From NCBI RefSeq assembly GCF_003057965.1, contig NZ_CP020921.1, forward strand, positions 436,501 through 500,500: a stretch of DNA of 64,000 nt. The letters run 5' to 3'. This DNA is from Thermodesulfobium acidiphilum (GTDB lineage Bacteria > Thermodesulfobiota > Thermodesulfobiia > Thermodesulfobiales > Thermodesulfobiaceae). Each line of letters opens with the position of its first letter. The first letter of the stretch is position 1. The notes beneath the pieces were generated by a model, which was not told the DNA's origin, did not search any database, and was given only the letters and a program-made list of their open reading frames with translations. The translations under genes and the position numbers were made by a program. Positions 33,624 through 43,825 of the stretch are shown here, piece by piece.

Positions 33624-34231
33624 TTTCTGTATATGATTTAGAGGGAAATAAAGTTAGAGAAATTGAATCCGATTTGATTGATGTTAAAGATAATTCGCAC
33701 GTTGTCTATATGCAGGTTGTAAGAGAGCTAGCAGGAATGAGATCGGGTAGCGCATGTACCAAAACACGTGGAGAAGTAAGAGGCGGAGGGAAAAAACCAT
33801 ATGCCCAAAAGCATACTGGTAGGGCCAGACATGGTTCAATTCGTTCTCCGATATGGAGAAAAGGAGGAATTACATTTGGCCCAAAACCCAGAAAATATAG
33901 TTTTTCTCTGCCTAAAAAAGTTATAAAGCTTTCAAGAAATATTGCGCTTAAAAATCTTATTGCTCAGGATAGATTTATAGTAGTTGAAAATCTTTCAAAT
34001 ATTGAACCAAAAACAAAGTTTGCTACTAATTTTGTAAAAAAACTTCCTGGAGAAAATTGTAAAAGTTTAGTAGTTGTAGATGACTATTTCGAAAACGTTT
34101 TGCGCGCTTTTGCAAACCTCCCAAATTTTAGAATAGTTGACGTGAATAATTTAAAGGTAGCCGACATTCTTTGGTCTCAAAGAGTAATTTTGACTCCCGA
34201 GGCTTTAGAGTGTCTAGAGACCTGGAGGTGA
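33620..34231 (+). CDS. rplD: 50S ribosomal protein L4
   Basis: 203 residues. The long basic loop (TRGEVRGGGKKPYAQKHTGRARHGS) that lines the exit tunnel is present. In E. coli L4 represses its own operon; no equivalent leader is evident here. ATGA overlap with rplC. Confidence 0.97.
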   Translation: MISVYDLEGNKVREIESDLIDVKDNSHVVYMQVVRELAGMRSGSACTKTRGEVRGGGKKPYAQKHTGRARHGSIRSPIWRKGGITFGPKPRKYSFSLPKKVIKLSRNIALKNLIAQDRFIVVENLSNIEPKTKFATNFVKKLPGENCKSLVVVDDYFENVLRAFANLPNFRIVDVNNLKVADILWSQRVILTPEALECLETWR

Positions 34232-34237
34232 TAAGAG

Positions 34238-34531
34238 ATGTTTGACCCATATCGCTATGTAATTAAACCTGTTGTTACTGAAAAGAGCACGGATTTGGCT
34301 GGGAAATATAATCAATATACTTTTATTGTTAGTAAAGATGCTAATAAAACTTCTATTAAGATGTCTATAGAAGAAATTTTCAAAGTTAAGGTAAAGGATC
34401 TTAAAATAATTAACGTCAAAGGTAAACCTAAAAGAATGGGAAGGAATGTCGGTTTAACCTCTTCTTTTAAGAAAGCCATAATAACTTTGATGCCAGGAAA
34501 TAAGATTGAGATCTTTGAAGGCGTTCAATAG
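34238..34531 (+). CDS. rplW: 50S ribosomal protein L23
   Basis: 97 residues with [36 protein letters not shown] and [10 protein letters not shown]. Located at the exit-tunnel rim where SRP and trigger factor bind. GGAGGTGATAAG overlaps the end of rplD. Confidence 0.96.
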   Translation: MFDPYRYVIKPVVTEKSTDLAGKYNQYTFIVSKDANKTSIKMSIEEIFKVKVKDLKIINVKGKPKRMGRNVGLTSSFKKAIITLMPGNKIEIFEGVQ

Positions 34532-34545
34532 GGAGGTTAAAAAAT

Positions 34546-35376
34546 ATGTCTGTTAAGAGTTATAAGCCATATACAGCAAGTAGAAGGTTCATGACTGTTT
34601 CTTCTTTTGATGAAATATCAAAGGATAAGCCGGAGAAATCGCTTATAAAGGGTTTAACCAAAACTGGAGGAAGAAATAATTTTGGAAGAATTACTTCAAG
34701 ATTTCGCGGTGGTGGTCACAAGCGTTTATATAGGCAAATTGACTTTAAAAGGGATAAAGATGGAATAGAGGCAAAAGTAGTTTCTATAGAGTATGATCCA
34801 AATAGAAGTGCAAGAATTGCTCTTTTGAGTTATAAAGATGGTGAAAAGAGATATATTATCTCGCCTGAGGGACTAAAAGTTGGACAGACTGTGCTTTCTG
34901 GTCCTGAAGCAGATATAACGGTAGGTTCTTGTCTGCCTCTGAAATATATACCCCTTGGTACTATTGTTCATAATGTGGAACTTTATCCCGGGAAGGGAGC
35001 TCAACTTGTGCGTTCTGCAGGAGCAGGAGCTCAAATAATGTCTAAAGAGGGTAATCTGGTTAGCTTGAGGATGCCTTCAGGCGAAGTAAGATTTGTTAAT
35101 AGCAATTGTAAAGCTACTATTGGACAGGTTGGTAATCTGGATCACGAAAACGTTTCTATTGGTAAAGCAGGAAGAAAAAGATGGTTAGGAAGAAGGCCCC
35201 ATAATAGAGGATCGTCAATGAATCCAGTAGATCACCCACATGGTGGTGGAGAAGGCAAGGCTCCTATTGGGCATCCAGGCCCACTAACTCCATGGGGAAA
35301 GCCAACTTTGGGCCATAAGACAAGAAAAAGACATAAACCATCAGATAAATATATCCTTCGCAGGAGAAATAAATAA
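34546..35376 (+). CDS. rplB: 50S ribosomal protein L2
   Basis: 276 residues, complete. [20 protein letters not shown] and the C-terminal [13 protein letters not shown] with the functionally important His near the peptidyl-transferase centre are present. GGGAGG upstream of ATG. Confidence 0.97.
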   Translation: MSVKSYKPYTASRRFMTVSSFDEISKDKPEKSLIKGLTKTGGRNNFGRITSRFRGGGHKRLYRQIDFKRDKDGIEAKVVSIEYDPNRSARIALLSYKDGEKRYIISPEGLKVGQTVLSGPEADITVGSCLPLKYIPLGTIVHNVELYPGKGAQLVRSAGAGAQIMSKEGNLVSLRMPSGEVRFVNSNCKATIGQVGNLDHENVSIGKAGRKRWLGRRPHNRGSSMNPVDHPHGGGEGKAPIGHPGPLTPWGKPTLGHKTRKRHKPSDKYILRRRNK

Positions 35377-35401
35377 TGTTTTATATAAGGAGAGGATAGT
35401 C

Positions 35402-35680
35402 ATGGGACGTTCAAGTAAAAAGGGTCCTTATGTCCACCCAAAGCTTTTAAAGAAAGTGGATGAAATGAACAAAACAGGAGAAAAAAAGGTTATAAAAGTA
35501 TGGTCTAGATCTTCTGTTATTATTCCAGAAATGGTTGGCCACACTTTTGCAGTTCATAATGGAAAGAAACACGTTCCAATTTATCTGACTGAGGCTATGG
35601 TTGGCCACCGTTTGGGAGAATTTGTCCCAACGAGAACTTTTAAAGGCCATCCTGGTCATAGTGTAGCAGAGCGTTCTTGA
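35402..35680 (+). CDS. rpsS: 30S ribosomal protein S19
   Basis: 92 residues: [23 protein letters not shown]-like [29 protein letters not shown] and [24 protein letters not shown] upstream. Confidence 0.97.
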   Translation: MGRSSKKGPYVHPKLLKKVDEMNKTGEKKVIKVWSRSSVIIPEMVGHTFAVHNGKKHVPIYLTEAMVGHRLGEFVPTRTFKGHPGHSVAERS

Positions 35681-35702
35681 TATTTAGGTATAGGAGGAAA
35701 TT

Positions 35703-36062
35703 ATGGAAGTTCGAGCTGTATCAAAATATGTTCGAATATCACCGAAGAAGGTACAGGAAATTATTCATTTGCTTCCTGGCAAGCAGGTTGACGTTGCTTT
35801 GAATAGTTTGAGCGTTATGCCACATAAGGCTGCACGTATTCTTTATAAGGTTACGAAATCTGCTATAGCAAATGCAGAGAATAATTTCAATCTGGATAGA
35901 AAGGATTTAATTGTTTCTAAAGCTTTTGCCGATAAAGGGCCAAGCATGAAACGATTTACTCCAAGGGCATATGGACGTGCTTTTCCAATATTGAAAAGGA
36001 CTTCTCATATAACTATAGTAGTTGCTACTGCTGAATCTAAACAAAAAGGAGGCAAACAATAA
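35703..36062 (+). CDS. rplV: 50S ribosomal protein L22
   Basis: 119 residues with VRISPKKVQEIIHLLPGK, KSAIANAENNFNLD and the tunnel loop RFTPRAYGRAFPILKRTSHI. Ends immediately before the rpsC GTG. Confidence 0.97.
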   Translation: MEVRAVSKYVRISPKKVQEIIHLLPGKQVDVALNSLSVMPHKAARILYKVTKSAIANAENNFNLDRKDLIVSKAFADKGPSMKRFTPRAYGRAFPILKRTSHITIVVATAESKQKGGKQ

Positions 36063-36800
36063 GTGGGTCAAAAAGTACATCCAAATGGATTAAGAGTTGG
36101 AATAACAAAGGATCATATTACACATTGGTTTGCCCCGAAATCAAGTTTTAGTTCTGATCTTGTGCAAGATTTTAAAATAAGACAATTTATAAAAAAAGAA
36201 CTTAGCTCTGCTTTTGTTTCTAAAGTGTTGATCGATAGAAGAGGTTCTAAGGGTCAAGAAAGGATAAAAGTAATAGTAAGAACGGCAAGACCAGGTATGG
36301 TAATTGGTCGTGGAGGACAGGGCAGGGAAGTATTAAGGAAAAAACTTGTTGACGAATTTAATTCTAATATAGAAGTTGACGTGGAAGATATTCCAGTACC
36401 AGATCTTGATGCACAGCTAATTGCTGAAAATGTAGCTTCACAAATAGAAAAACGTGTAACTTTTCGAAGGGCAATGAAACAGGCTATTTTTAGAGCAAGG
36501 CGTTCTGGTGCCAAAGGAATAAAAATAATGGTAGGCGGTAGATTAGGCGGAGCTGAAGTGGCAAGAAGTGAATGGCTTAGAGAAGGAAGAGTGCCCCTTC
36601 AGACGCTAAGGGCTGATATAGATTATGGTTTTGCCGAGGCGCATACCATATATGGCATAATCGGAGTTAAGGTTTGGCTTTATGTTAACGATTTTGCTGA
36701 ATATGCAAAATTTGCCTCGCCTATAATACCTGTTCCTGCAAGTGTAAAGCATGAGAATTTGCCCTTAGAGGAAGGAGAAATTAGCCATGATGATGCCTAA
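36063..36800 (+). CDS. rpsC: 30S ribosomal protein S3
   Basis: 245 residues: MGQKVHPNGLRVGI start, KH domain with ARPGMVIGRGGQGREVLRKKL, and C-terminal GRLGGAEVARSEWLREGRVPLQTLRADIDYG. GTG start directly after the rplV stop; AGGAGG upstream lies within rplV. A short acidic tail (LPLEEGEISHDDA) ends it. Confidence 0.97.
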   Translation: MGQKVHPNGLRVGITKDHITHWFAPKSSFSSDLVQDFKIRQFIKKELSSAFVSKVLIDRRGSKGQERIKVIVRTARPGMVIGRGGQGREVLRKKLVDEFNSNIEVDVEDIPVPDLDAQLIAENVASQIEKRVTFRRAMKQAIFRARRSGAKGIKIMVGGRLGGAEVARSEWLREGRVPLQTLRADIDYGFAEAHTIYGIIGVKVWLYVNDFAEYAKFASPIIPVPASVKHENLPLEEGEISHDDA

Positions 36801-37215
36801 AAGGACAAAATGGAGAAAGCCTCATCTTTTCCACCCTAGAAGAATGGCTAAAAGAGGGACGACACTATTGCACGGTGATTATGGTTTGGTTGCTTTAGAA
36901 GGTGGATTTATTACTGCAAACCAGATTGAGGCGACTCGTAGGGTTTTAGCTAGAAGTTTTAAAAAGGTAGGTAAGGTTTGGATTAGAATATTTCCTCAGT
37001 TGGCGGTTACCTCTAAGCCAGAAGAAGTCAGGATGGGCGGAGGAAAGGGATCTCCTGAAACCTGGGTAGCTGTAGTGGACCCTGGAAAAGTTATGTTTGA
37101 AGTAGGTGGAGGAGTTGAGCCATCTGTTGCAAAAGAAGCCCTTAAACAAGCACAATACAAGTTATCTATAAGGACTAAGATTATTGAGGCAGATAAAGGT
37201 GGTGACAACTCATGA
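36787..37215 (+). CDS. rplP: 50S ribosomal protein L16
   Basis: 142 residues: MPKRTKWRKPHLFHPRRMAKRG, QIEATRRVLARSFKK and GGGKGSPETWVAVVDPGKVMFEVGG. Three consecutive ATG codons (36787-36795) lie 9-15 nt after GGAG; the first has the best spacing. Overlaps rpsC by 14 nt. Confidence 0.96.
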   Translation: MMMPKRTKWRKPHLFHPRRMAKRGTTLLHGDYGLVALEGGFITANQIEATRRVLARSFKKVGKVWIRIFPQLAVTSKPEEVRMGGGKGSPETWVAVVDPGKVMFEVGGGVEPSVAKEALKQAQYKLSIRTKIIEADKGGDNS

Positions 37216-37427
37216 GCTATAAAGAATCTGAAGAAATTAAAGAACTCTCTGCTATGGATATTGAGACTTTGGAGAAAAAACTTTTAGAAGCCAGACGTGA
37301 GTTGTTTAACTTTAGATTTCAACAGGCAACCAGACAATTGACCAGCACTTCTAAGATTAAGGATATAAAAATAAGAATTGCAAGGATTTTAACCCTCTTG
37401 GCCGAAAAGAAAAGAGGTGTCAGATAA
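37212..37427 (+). CDS. rpmC: 50S ribosomal protein L29
   Basis: 71 residues, two long helices: [32 protein letters not shown] and [16 protein letters not shown]. Starts by ATGA overlap with rplP and ends in TAATG overlap with rpsQ. Confidence 0.96.
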   Translation: MSYKESEEIKELSAMDIETLEKKLLEARRELFNFRFQQATRQLTSTSKIKDIKIRIARILTLLAEKKRGVR

Positions 37428-37702
37428 TGAAGAAACGCTTAAAAGGTGAAGTAATTTCGGATAAAATGGACAAAACTGTAATTGTAAGAGTAATTGAAAA
37501 TGAGAAGCACCCACTTTATAAGAAAACAATTAAGGTATTTGCTAAATTTAAAGCACACGATGAGCTTAATGCTTGTAAAGTTGGAGATACAGTCGTAATA
37601 GAGGAATGTAGGCCAATCAGTAAAGAAAAGAATTGGCGTGTCGTAGAAATTGTTTCGAGCAAGGAGGAAAGTGACGATGCTTTGCGTTCAATCGAGACTT
37701 AA
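37427..37702 (+). CDS. rpsQ: 30S ribosomal protein S17
   Basis: 91 residues with [35 protein letters not shown] and [23 protein letters not shown]. The tail of about 10 residues beyond the OB fold overlaps the start of rplN by 26 nt. Confidence 0.96.
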   Translation: MKKRLKGEVISDKMDKTVIVRVIENEKHPLYKKTIKVFAKFKAHDELNACKVGDTVVIEECRPISKEKNWRVVEIVSSKEESDDALRSIET

Positions 37703-38045
37703 TGTAGCTGATAATACAGGTGCCAAGAAGGTTATGATTATAAGAATTATGGGAAAGAGTTTAGGGAAATATGCTGGAGTAGGTGATGTAGTAGTTGCTG
37801 TAGTAAAAGTGGCTCAACCTCATGGTATGGTTAAAAAGTCGGATATTGTTAAGGCTGTTATTGTAAGGACTCATAAAGAAATCAAAAGGCCTGATGGTTC
37901 CATAATAAGATTTGACGACAATGCCGCTGTAATAATAGATAATCAAGGAAATCCCCGAGGCACTAGAGTATTCGGTCCTGTAGCAAGAGAGCTAAGAGAC
38001 AAAAACTTTATGAAAATTATATCTTTGGCTCCGGAGGTTTTATGA
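37677..38045 (+). CDS. rplN: 50S ribosomal protein L14
   Basis: 122 residues: [35 protein letters not shown] and [33 protein letters not shown] 37677 follows AAGGAGG and matches the usual L14 N-terminus; the longer frame from 37650 is rejected. Confidence 0.97.
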   Translation: MLCVQSRLNVADNTGAKKVMIIRIMGKSLGKYAGVGDVVVAVVKVAQPHGMVKKSDIVKAVIVRTHKEIKRPDGSIIRFDDNAAVIIDNQGNPRGTRVFGPVARELRDKNFMKIISLAPEVL

Positions 38046-38380
38046 AAAACAAATTAGTTGAAAAGAGTAAATTAAACGTAATAAAGGACGATAACGTTTT
38101 AATAATATCTGGCAAAGATAAAGGTAAGCAGGGTAAGATTATCAAATCTATACCAGATAAAAAGATGGTAATTGTAGAAGGAGCAAATATTGTAACGAGG
38201 CATACAAAACCCAGTGCAAAGGGACGTGGCGGAATTCAAAAGATTCCAGCTCCTCTTTCTGTTTCTAAGGTTATGTTGATTTGCCCTAAGTGCAAGAAAC
38301 CAACAAGGGTCAAACATAAGATTGATTCTGAGGGCAAGAAGCATCGTTACTGTTCGCATTGTAATGAAGTGTTTGATTAG
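38042..38380 (+). CDS. rplX: 50S ribosomal protein L24 (zinc-ribbon form)
   Basis: 112 residues: KOW domain ([22 protein letters not shown]) followed by a C-terminal CPKC...CSHC pair that could bind zinc. Many bacterial L24 proteins keep such cysteines. ATGA overlap with rplN. Confidence 0.96.
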   Translation: MKNKLVEKSKLNVIKDDNVLIISGKDKGKQGKIIKSIPDKKMVIVEGANIVTRHTKPSAKGRGGIQKIPAPLSVSKVMLICPKCKKPTRVKHKIDSEGKKHRYCSHCNEVFD

Positions 38381-38389
38381 GAGGTCTTT

Positions 38390-38935
38390 ATGAAAGCAAG
38401 GTTAAAAGAATTATACGATTCTAAAGTAATACCTTATTTAAAGGATAAATTTTCATATAAAAATGTTATGGAAGTGCCAAAGCCTGTGAAGGTAGTTATT
38501 AATATCGGTTTAGGTGAAGCTGTTCAAAACGCTAAAGCGGTAGATGCTGCTACAGAAGACCTTAGAGTGATTAGTGGTCAAAAACCTATAATCAGAAGGG
38601 CAAAGAAGTCTATTGCTGCCTTCAAAATTAGGCAGGGAATGCCTATTGGACTAAAGGTAACTTTGCGCGGGCAAAGGATGTACTACTTTCTTGACAAGCT
38701 ATTTAACGTTGCACTTCCAAGGATAAGAGACTTTAAAGGGTTTTCTGACGATCACTTTGATGGCAGAGGAAACATAACAATAGGTTTAAGCGAACAGCTT
38801 GTTTTTCCTGAAATAGAATATGATAAGATTGATAAGGTTAGAGGAATGAACGTTACTATTGTAACAACAGCAAAAACTGATAAAGAAGCCAAAGAATTGC
38901 TGGGTGCTCTTGGCTTTCCATTCAGAAAAAATTGA
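38390..38935 (+). CDS. rplE: 50S ribosomal protein L5
   Basis: 181 residues; binds 5S r[67 protein letters not shown] and the C-terminal [20 protein letters not shown] are typical. Confidence 0.97.
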   Translation: MKARLKELYDSKVIPYLKDKFSYKNVMEVPKPVKVVINIGLGEAVQNAKAVDAATEDLRVISGQKPIIRRAKKSIAAFKIRQGMPIGLKVTLRGQRMYYFLDKLFNVALPRIRDFKGFSDDHFDGRGNITIGLSEQLVFPEIEYDKIDKVRGMNVTIVTTAKTDKEAKELLGALGFPFRKN

Positions 38936-38988
38936 TTCAAAAGACCTTTTTGGATTTAAAAGTTTACCTTAAAGAAGGAGTGAAATAG

Positions 38989-39174
38989 TTGGCACGAAAA
39001 GGTTTGTTAGAAACATGGAAAAAACCACCAAAATTTTCTTCGCGACAAAAGAATCGTTGCCTTTTATGTGGAAGACCACATGCATATTATCGTAAATTTG
39101 GTTTGTGCAGAATTTGTTTGAGAAAGTTGGCTTATGAAGGTGTAATACCTGGTCTTAGGAAAGCGAGCTGGTAA
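38989..39174 (+). CDS. rpsN: 30S ribosomal protein S14, zinc-binding type Z
   Basis: 61 residues, the short C+ form with CLLCG and CRIC zinc pairs. TTG start 9 nt after GAAGGAG. It is the only S14 in the window. Confidence 0.97.
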   Translation: MARKGLLETWKKPPKFSSRQKNRCLLCGRPHAYYRKFGLCRICLRKLAYEGVIPGLRKASW

Positions 39175-39185
39175 GGGAGGTTTAT

Positions 39186-39578
39186 ATGCATACTGATCCG
39201 ATATCTGATATGTTAATAAGGCTAAAAAATGCTAATAATGCTAAACAGGACGTTTTTACACTTCCTGCTTCTAAAGAGAAAGAATCAATATTACAAATCC
39301 TGAAGCAGGAAAACTTTATTGAAGATTTTGAAAGAATTAAATCTAATCCACAAGATATTTTAAGAGTAAAACTTAAATATATCAACGGAAAAAGAGTTAT
39401 TAGAGATGTTAAAAAGGTTAGCAAGCCTGGGCTCAGAATTTATGTAGGGAAAAACGACATTCCAAGAGTTTTGGGCGGTTTTGGTATAGCAATTCTCTCA
39501 ACTCCTAAGGGCATAATGAGCGATCATATGGCTAGAAAAGAGGGAATTGGAGGAGAATTGCTGTGTATGGTCTGGTAA
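39186..39578 (+). CDS. rpsH: 30S ribosomal protein S8
   Basis: 130 residues: DPISDMLIRLKNANNA, KVSKPGLRIYVGKNDIPRVLGGFGIAILSTPKGIMSDHMARKEGIGGELLCMVW. Strong GGGAGG site. In E. coli S8 autoregulates the spc operon; no such site was identified here. Confidence 0.97.
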   Translation: MHTDPISDMLIRLKNANNAKQDVFTLPASKEKESILQILKQENFIEDFERIKSNPQDILRVKLKYINGKRVIRDVKKVSKPGLRIYVGKNDIPRVLGGFGIAILSTPKGIMSDHMARKEGIGGELLCMVW

Positions 39579-39645
39579 TAAAGTAAATTAATTTATGGGC
39601 TTAAAAACCATAGCTTTATTTATCTATAAAGGTAGGTGATTGATT

Positions 39646-40188
39646 TTGTCTCGAATAGGGAAAAAACCTATAACGATCCCAAAAGGAGTAAATGTTGATT
39701 TAGACGTAAATCTGATAAAGATAAAAGGACCATTAGGAGAACTAACCCAGGTTTTGCCACCAGAAATAGATGTAAAGATTTCTGATAACAAGATAGAAGT
39801 TCAAAGGAAAAGCGACTCTAAAAGAGCGAGGGCTTTTCATGGGTTGTTTAGAACTCTAATTGCAAATATGGTTACAGGCGTTTCTGAGGGATTCAAAAAA
39901 GGACTTGAATTAGTAGGAACTGGTTATAGAGCACAGTTACAAGGCAACAAACTTGTAATGCAGTTGAGACATTCTCATCCTGTGGAATTTGTTCCGCCTC
40001 AAGAGATTAAATTCGAGCTGGAAGGGAACAATAAGATCTGGGTGAAGGGCATTAGTAAAGAGCTTGTAGGTCAAATTGCTGCAAATGTACGTAAATCACT
40101 TCCTCCTGATTCTTATAAAGGCAAGGGTATTCGTTATATAGGTGAAATCTTGCATCTCAAACCTGGAAAAGCTGGAACAAAGAAGTAG
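39646..40188 (+). CDS. rplF: 50S ribosomal protein L6
   Basis: 180 residues: SRIGKKPITIPKGV, GLFRTLIANMVTGVSEGFKKGLELVGTGYRAQ and the C-terminal GKGIRYIGEILHLKPGK. TTG 39646 is preferred over TTG 39640, because the AGGTGAT site abuts the latter and L6 usually begins MSRIGKKP. Confidence 0.96.
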   Translation: MSRIGKKPITIPKGVNVDLDVNLIKIKGPLGELTQVLPPEIDVKISDNKIEVQRKSDSKRARAFHGLFRTLIANMVTGVSEGFKKGLELVGTGYRAQLQGNKLVMQLRHSHPVEFVPPQEIKFELEGNNKIWVKGISKELVGQIAANVRKSLPPDSYKGKGIRYIGEILHLKPGKAGTKK

Positions 40189-40200
40189 AGGAGGCTTATT

Positions 40201-40566
40201 GTGATAAAAGAGAAAACAAGATTAGAAGGTAGAAAAATAAGACAAAAGAGAACTAGAAAGAAGGTTTTTGGCACCAAGGAGAGACCTAGACTCTGTATCT
40301 TTAGGAGTTTGAATCACATTTATGCACAGATTATTGATGATACAGAAGGCAAAACTCTTGCATATGCATCTTCATTAGACCCTGAGATCAGAAATTCTTT
40401 ATCTGGTAATAAGAAAGATAAATCAAAAGCTGTTGGTTTTCTTATTGCTAAAAGAGCTCTTGAAAAGGGAATAGATAAAGTAGTTTTTGATAGAGCAGGG
40501 TATAAATACCATGGTCGCGTGGCAATCCTGGCAGAAGCTGCAAGAGAAGCTGGATTAAAGTTCTAA
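40201..40566 (+). CDS. rplR: 50S ribosomal protein L18
   Basis: 121 residues: basic N-terminus, [20 protein letters not shown] and [31 protein letters not shown] start after GAGGAGG. Confidence 0.97.
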   Translation: MIKEKTRLEGRKIRQKRTRKKVFGTKERPRLCIFRSLNHIYAQIIDDTEGKTLAYASSLDPEIRNSLSGNKKDKSKAVGFLIAKRALEKGIDKVVFDRAGYKYHGRVAILAEAAREAGLKF

Positions 40567-40579
40567 TGAGGAGGAAAAT

Positions 40580-41083
40580 ATGTTAAATAAATCTCAACAC
40601 TCTTTGGAAGACGTTACTCTTCAAGAGCGTGTTATTGAAGTAAGAAGAGTAGCCAGAGTAGTTGCAGGCGGTAAAAGGTTAAGATTTAGAGTAATTGTAA
40701 TAGTAGGCAATGGCGAAGGTAAAGTTGGAGTTGGAATTGGAAAAGCTCAAGAAGTGCCTTCGGCTGTTAGAAAAGCTGTCGAAAAAGCGAAGAAAAATCT
40801 TATAGACGTTCCTATGAGAGGTGATACTATACCTGTTTTTGTTCAGTCTAAATTTGGATCTTCCAATGTAATATTAAGACCTGCTGTTCCTGGAACTGGA
40901 ATTATTGCTGGCACAACTGTTCGTGCAATACTTGAATTGGCCGGATATAAAGACGTGCTCACAAAAGTAATCGGATCTACTAATGCTCTTAATACTGTTT
41001 TGGCTACAATAAAAGGCTTGCAGGAAATTAATAATTCTATTCTCCTTTCAAAGATGAGGAAGGGAGTGGTTAGTAATGATTAG
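40580..41083 (+). CDS. rpsE: 30S ribosomal protein S5
   Basis: 167 residues: dsRNA-binding-like LQERVIEVRRVARVVAGGKRLRFRVIVIVGNGEGKVGVG and PAVPGTGIIAGTTVRAILELAGYKDVLTKVIGSTN. It overlaps rplO by 8 nt, leaving no room for rpmD (L30), which usually lies here. Confidence 0.97.
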   Translation: MLNKSQHSLEDVTLQERVIEVRRVARVVAGGKRLRFRVIVIVGNGEGKVGVGIGKAQEVPSAVRKAVEKAKKNLIDVPMRGDTIPVFVQSKFGSSNVILRPAVPGTGIIAGTTVRAILELAGYKDVLTKVIGSTNALNTVLATIKGLQEINNSILLSKMRKGVVSND

Positions 41084-41525
41084 TCTTTCAAACCTTAAAC
41101 CCAGTTATGGTGCTATAAAGGAACCAAAAAGATTAGGAAGAGGTAGGAGCTCTGGACATGGTAGGACATGTGGGAGAGGACAGGCTGGTCAGAATTCTCG
41201 TTCTGGTGGCGGAGTGAGACCTGGCTTTGAAGGCGGCCAAGTGCCTCTTTATAGAAGACTCCCGAAGTGGAAAGGGTTTAAGAATACCCTTTTTAAGAAG
41301 ACTTATGAAGTTATAAATATTTCAAGGCTTGCTGAATTAGAGCCTGATACGGTTGTAACTCCAGAATTTTTAGAAGATAAAGGTTGGGCAAAAAAAGGTG
41401 CTTTGATAAAAATTTTAGGTGATGGTGAAATTTCTATTCCATTGAAGGTTAAGGCTCATAAATTTAGCTCTTCTGCTAAAGAAAAAATTGAAAAGTGTGG
41501 CGGAAGTATAGAGGTGTTATCGTGA
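41076..41525 (+). CDS. rplO: 50S ribosomal protein L15
   Basis: 149 residues: LKPSYGAIKEPKRLGRGRSSGHGRTCGRGQAGQNSRSGGGVRPGFEGGQ region and PLYRRLPKWKGF. Translational coupling to rpsE and to secY (4-nt overlap). Confidence 0.97.
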   Translation: MISLSNLKPSYGAIKEPKRLGRGRSSGHGRTCGRGQAGQNSRSGGGVRPGFEGGQVPLYRRLPKWKGFKNTLFKKTYEVINISRLAELEPDTVVTPEFLEDKGWAKKGALIKILGDGEISIPLKVKAHKFSSSAKEKIEKCGGSIEVLS

Positions 41526-42796
41526 TAGACAATTTAATGGGAGCAATGAACTTTGGGGATTTGCGAAACAAGGTAATTTTTACAATACTTATGATTGTTT
41601 TGTTTAGATTTGGTACCCATATTCCTGTTCCCGGAGTTAATCACGAAATGATTTCGAGAATTATAGAACAAACAGGTATATTGGGATTTCTTGATCTATT
41701 TGCTGGTGGTGCGCTTGCAAAGTTTTCAATTTTTGCTATGGGTATAACTCCTTATATTAACGCGTCAATTATCATTCAATTGTTGACGCCAATTGTGCCG
41801 AAAATGCAAGCTATGCAAAAAGAAAGTGAATCTGGCAGAAAAGCCTTAGCTCAATATACAAGATATTTGACTGTCGTGCTTGCTGCTCTCCAAGGCATAG
41901 CTATGAGTTTTGTTCTTTCTTCTGCAATTCCTGTATTTACATTTTTCAACATTGTAACGACTGTAATAGTTTTAACGGCTGGTTCAGTCTTTCTAATGTG
42001 GATGGGCGAATTGATAACAGAGAAAGGAATAGGAAATGGAGCGTCGCTTTTAATTTTTATAGGCATTATTTCTAGATTGCCTTTGTATTTTGGTCAGACA
42101 TTTTCTCTCCTTATGATAGGAGATATAAATATATTGCAAGTTATAGCGTTATTTGCAATTTTTTGTTTGGCTATTATTGCAATTGTCTGGATTCAGTTGG
42201 CAGAAAGAAAGGTTCCAATACACTATGCGAAAAAAGTTGTTGGTAGAAAAGTTTATGGAGGGCAAACGTCTTATTTGCCTTTGAGAATTAATACTGCTGG
42301 TGTTTTGCCAATTATATTTGCAGTATCAATTTTGATGTTACCCAACACAATTTTTGGATTCTTAAGAGGTGTCCCATCTGTACAAAACCTTGCTATATAT
42401 CTTTCTACTCTTTTTTCTCCCGAATCAGTTTTGTATAATATTATTGAATTTTTCCTGATTATATTTTTTGCTTTTTTCTATACTGCAATTATTTACAATC
42501 CAGTTGAACTAGCAAATAATTTAAAGAAATATGGCGGTTTTATTCCAGGAATTAGACCAGGAAAGCCGACTTCTGAATACTTTGATAGAGTTTTGACAAG
42601 AATTACAACGTTGGGAGGCTTGTTCTTGGGGTTTATTGCTTTAATTCCTACTTTAGCAGAACTTTTGACAAAGGTTACAACATTTAGAGGTTTGGGAGCG
42701 ACTGCTCTTCTTATTGTGGTAGGTGTGGCGCTTGACACAATAAGACAAATCCAGGCGCAGTTGATGGCAAAACAATATGAACATCTTATTAAATAA
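41522..42796 (+). CDS. secY: Preprotein translocase subunit SecY
   Basis: 424 residues, ten transmembrane helices. FRFGTHIPVPG, FDLFAGGALAKFSIFAMGITPYINASIIIQLL-type plug region, and the cytoplasmic QLAERKVPIHYAKKVVGRKVYGGQTSYLPLRIN loop are diagnostic. GTG 41522, 5 nt after AGAGGTG and overlapping the rplO stop, is chosen. The next gene is map, with no adk between. Confidence 0.96.
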   Translation: MIDNLMGAMNFGDLRNKVIFTILMIVLFRFGTHIPVPGVNHEMISRIIEQTGILGFLDLFAGGALAKFSIFAMGITPYINASIIIQLLTPIVPKMQAMQKESESGRKALAQYTRYLTVVLAALQGIAMSFVLSSAIPVFTFFNIVTTVIVLTAGSVFLMWMGELITEKGIGNGASLLIFIGIISRLPLYFGQTFSLLMIGDINILQVIALFAIFCLAIIAIVWIQLAERKVPIHYAKKVVGRKVYGGQTSYLPLRINTAGVLPIIFAVSILMLPNTIFGFLRGVPSVQNLAIYLSTLFSPESVLYNIIEFFLIIFFAFFYTAIIYNPVELANNLKKYGGFIPGIRPGKPTSEYFDRVLTRITTLGGLFLGFIALIPTLAELLTKVTTFRGLGATALLIVVGVALDTIRQIQAQLMAKQYEHLIK

Positions 42797-43589
42797 AAAT
42801 AAAAAGATTATAATTAAATCAAATGAAGAGATAATGGCCTTGAGGAAGGCAGGTCGTGTAGTAGGAAAGCTTTTGTACGAAATAGCTGATATAATAAAGC
42901 CCGGCATTTCAACATATGAACTAGAGAAATTTGCAGAAATGTTTTTCGAAAAAGAAAAGGCAATCCCCGCTTTTAAAAATTATAAGCCCAGTTTTTCTGC
43001 GAAGCCTTTTCCTGCTATACTTTGCACTTCAATTAACGATGAAGTCGTACACGGTATCCCTTCCAAAAAAAGAATACTCAAAGAAGGAGATATCTTAAAA
43101 ATTGATGTGGGTTCTATAGTGAATGGTTGGTGCGGAGATAGTGCCAGAACTTATCCTGTAGGAAATATTTCTTCTGATGCCAGGCTTCTTTTGGAAGTGA
43201 CAGAGAAATCTTTATATGCAGGAATTGACCAGGCTGTTGTTGGAGGTCATGTTTCTGATATTGGCGCTGCTGTTCAAAGATTTGTTGAAGCTTTTGGATT
43301 CTCTCCTGTTAGAGAGCTTTCAGGTCATGGGATTGGTAGGAGCGTTCACGAAGAGCCCTGTATTCCAAACTTTGGCGACTATGGTCAAGGTCCAAAGTTG
43401 TTAGAGGGTATGACTATTTGTATTGAGCCAATGATTAATGCAGGGAGTTATGAGGTGGATTTAGCAAAGGACGGTTGGACAGTAACTACTAAAGATAAAT
43501 CCCTTTCAGCTCATTTTGAGCATATGGTTGCTATAACAAAAGATGGACCTGTAATCCTCTCTGCATGGGGAGGTGATGAAACTGGCTAA
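42777..43589 (+). CDS. map: Methionine aminopeptidase type I
   Basis: 270-residue metallopeptidase removing N-terminal Met. Metal ligands lie in [17 protein letters not shown], the [13 protein letters not shown] His, EPMINAG Glu and the final FEHMVAI Glu. A 20-nt overlap with secY replaces the usual adk gene. Confidence 0.96.
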   Translation: MNILLNKNKKIIIKSNEEIMALRKAGRVVGKLLYEIADIIKPGISTYELEKFAEMFFEKEKAIPAFKNYKPSFSAKPFPAILCTSINDEVVHGIPSKKRILKEGDILKIDVGSIVNGWCGDSARTYPVGNISSDARLLLEVTEKSLYAGIDQAVVGGHVSDIGAAVQRFVEAFGFSPVRELSGHGIGRSVHEEPCIPNFGDYGQGPKLLEGMTICIEPMINAGSYEVDLAKDGWTVTTKDKSLSAHFEHMVAITKDGPVILSAWGGDETG

Positions 43590-43800
43590 AGAAGAGGCTA
43601 TTGAAGTCGAAGGAGTGATACTGGAAGCGTTGCCAAACGCAATGTTTAGAGTGGAACTTGAGACTGGCCATGTAATTTTGGCTTATGTTTCTGGTAAAAT
43701 GAGGATGAACTTTATCAAAATAGTACCTGGCGATCGCGTTAAAGTAGAATTATCTCCTTACGATCTTACGAGAGGTCGTATTATTTATAGAATGAAATAG
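43576..43800 (+). CDS. infA: Translation initiation factor IF-1
   Basis: About 72-74 residues, OB fold: [66 protein letters not shown]. The start is ambiguous. ATG 43576 and GTG 43573 overlap the Shine-Dalgarno GGGGAGG (43567-43573). CTG 43582 is 8 nt from it and would give [11 protein letters not shown], the normal IF-1 N-terminus. Confidence 0.95.
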   Translation: MKLAKEEAIEVEGVILEALPNAMFRVELETGHVILAYVSGKMRMNFIKIVPGDRVKVELSPYDLTRGRIIYRMK

Positions 43801-43825
43801 AAATTTGCTATTAGGAGGACAATAT

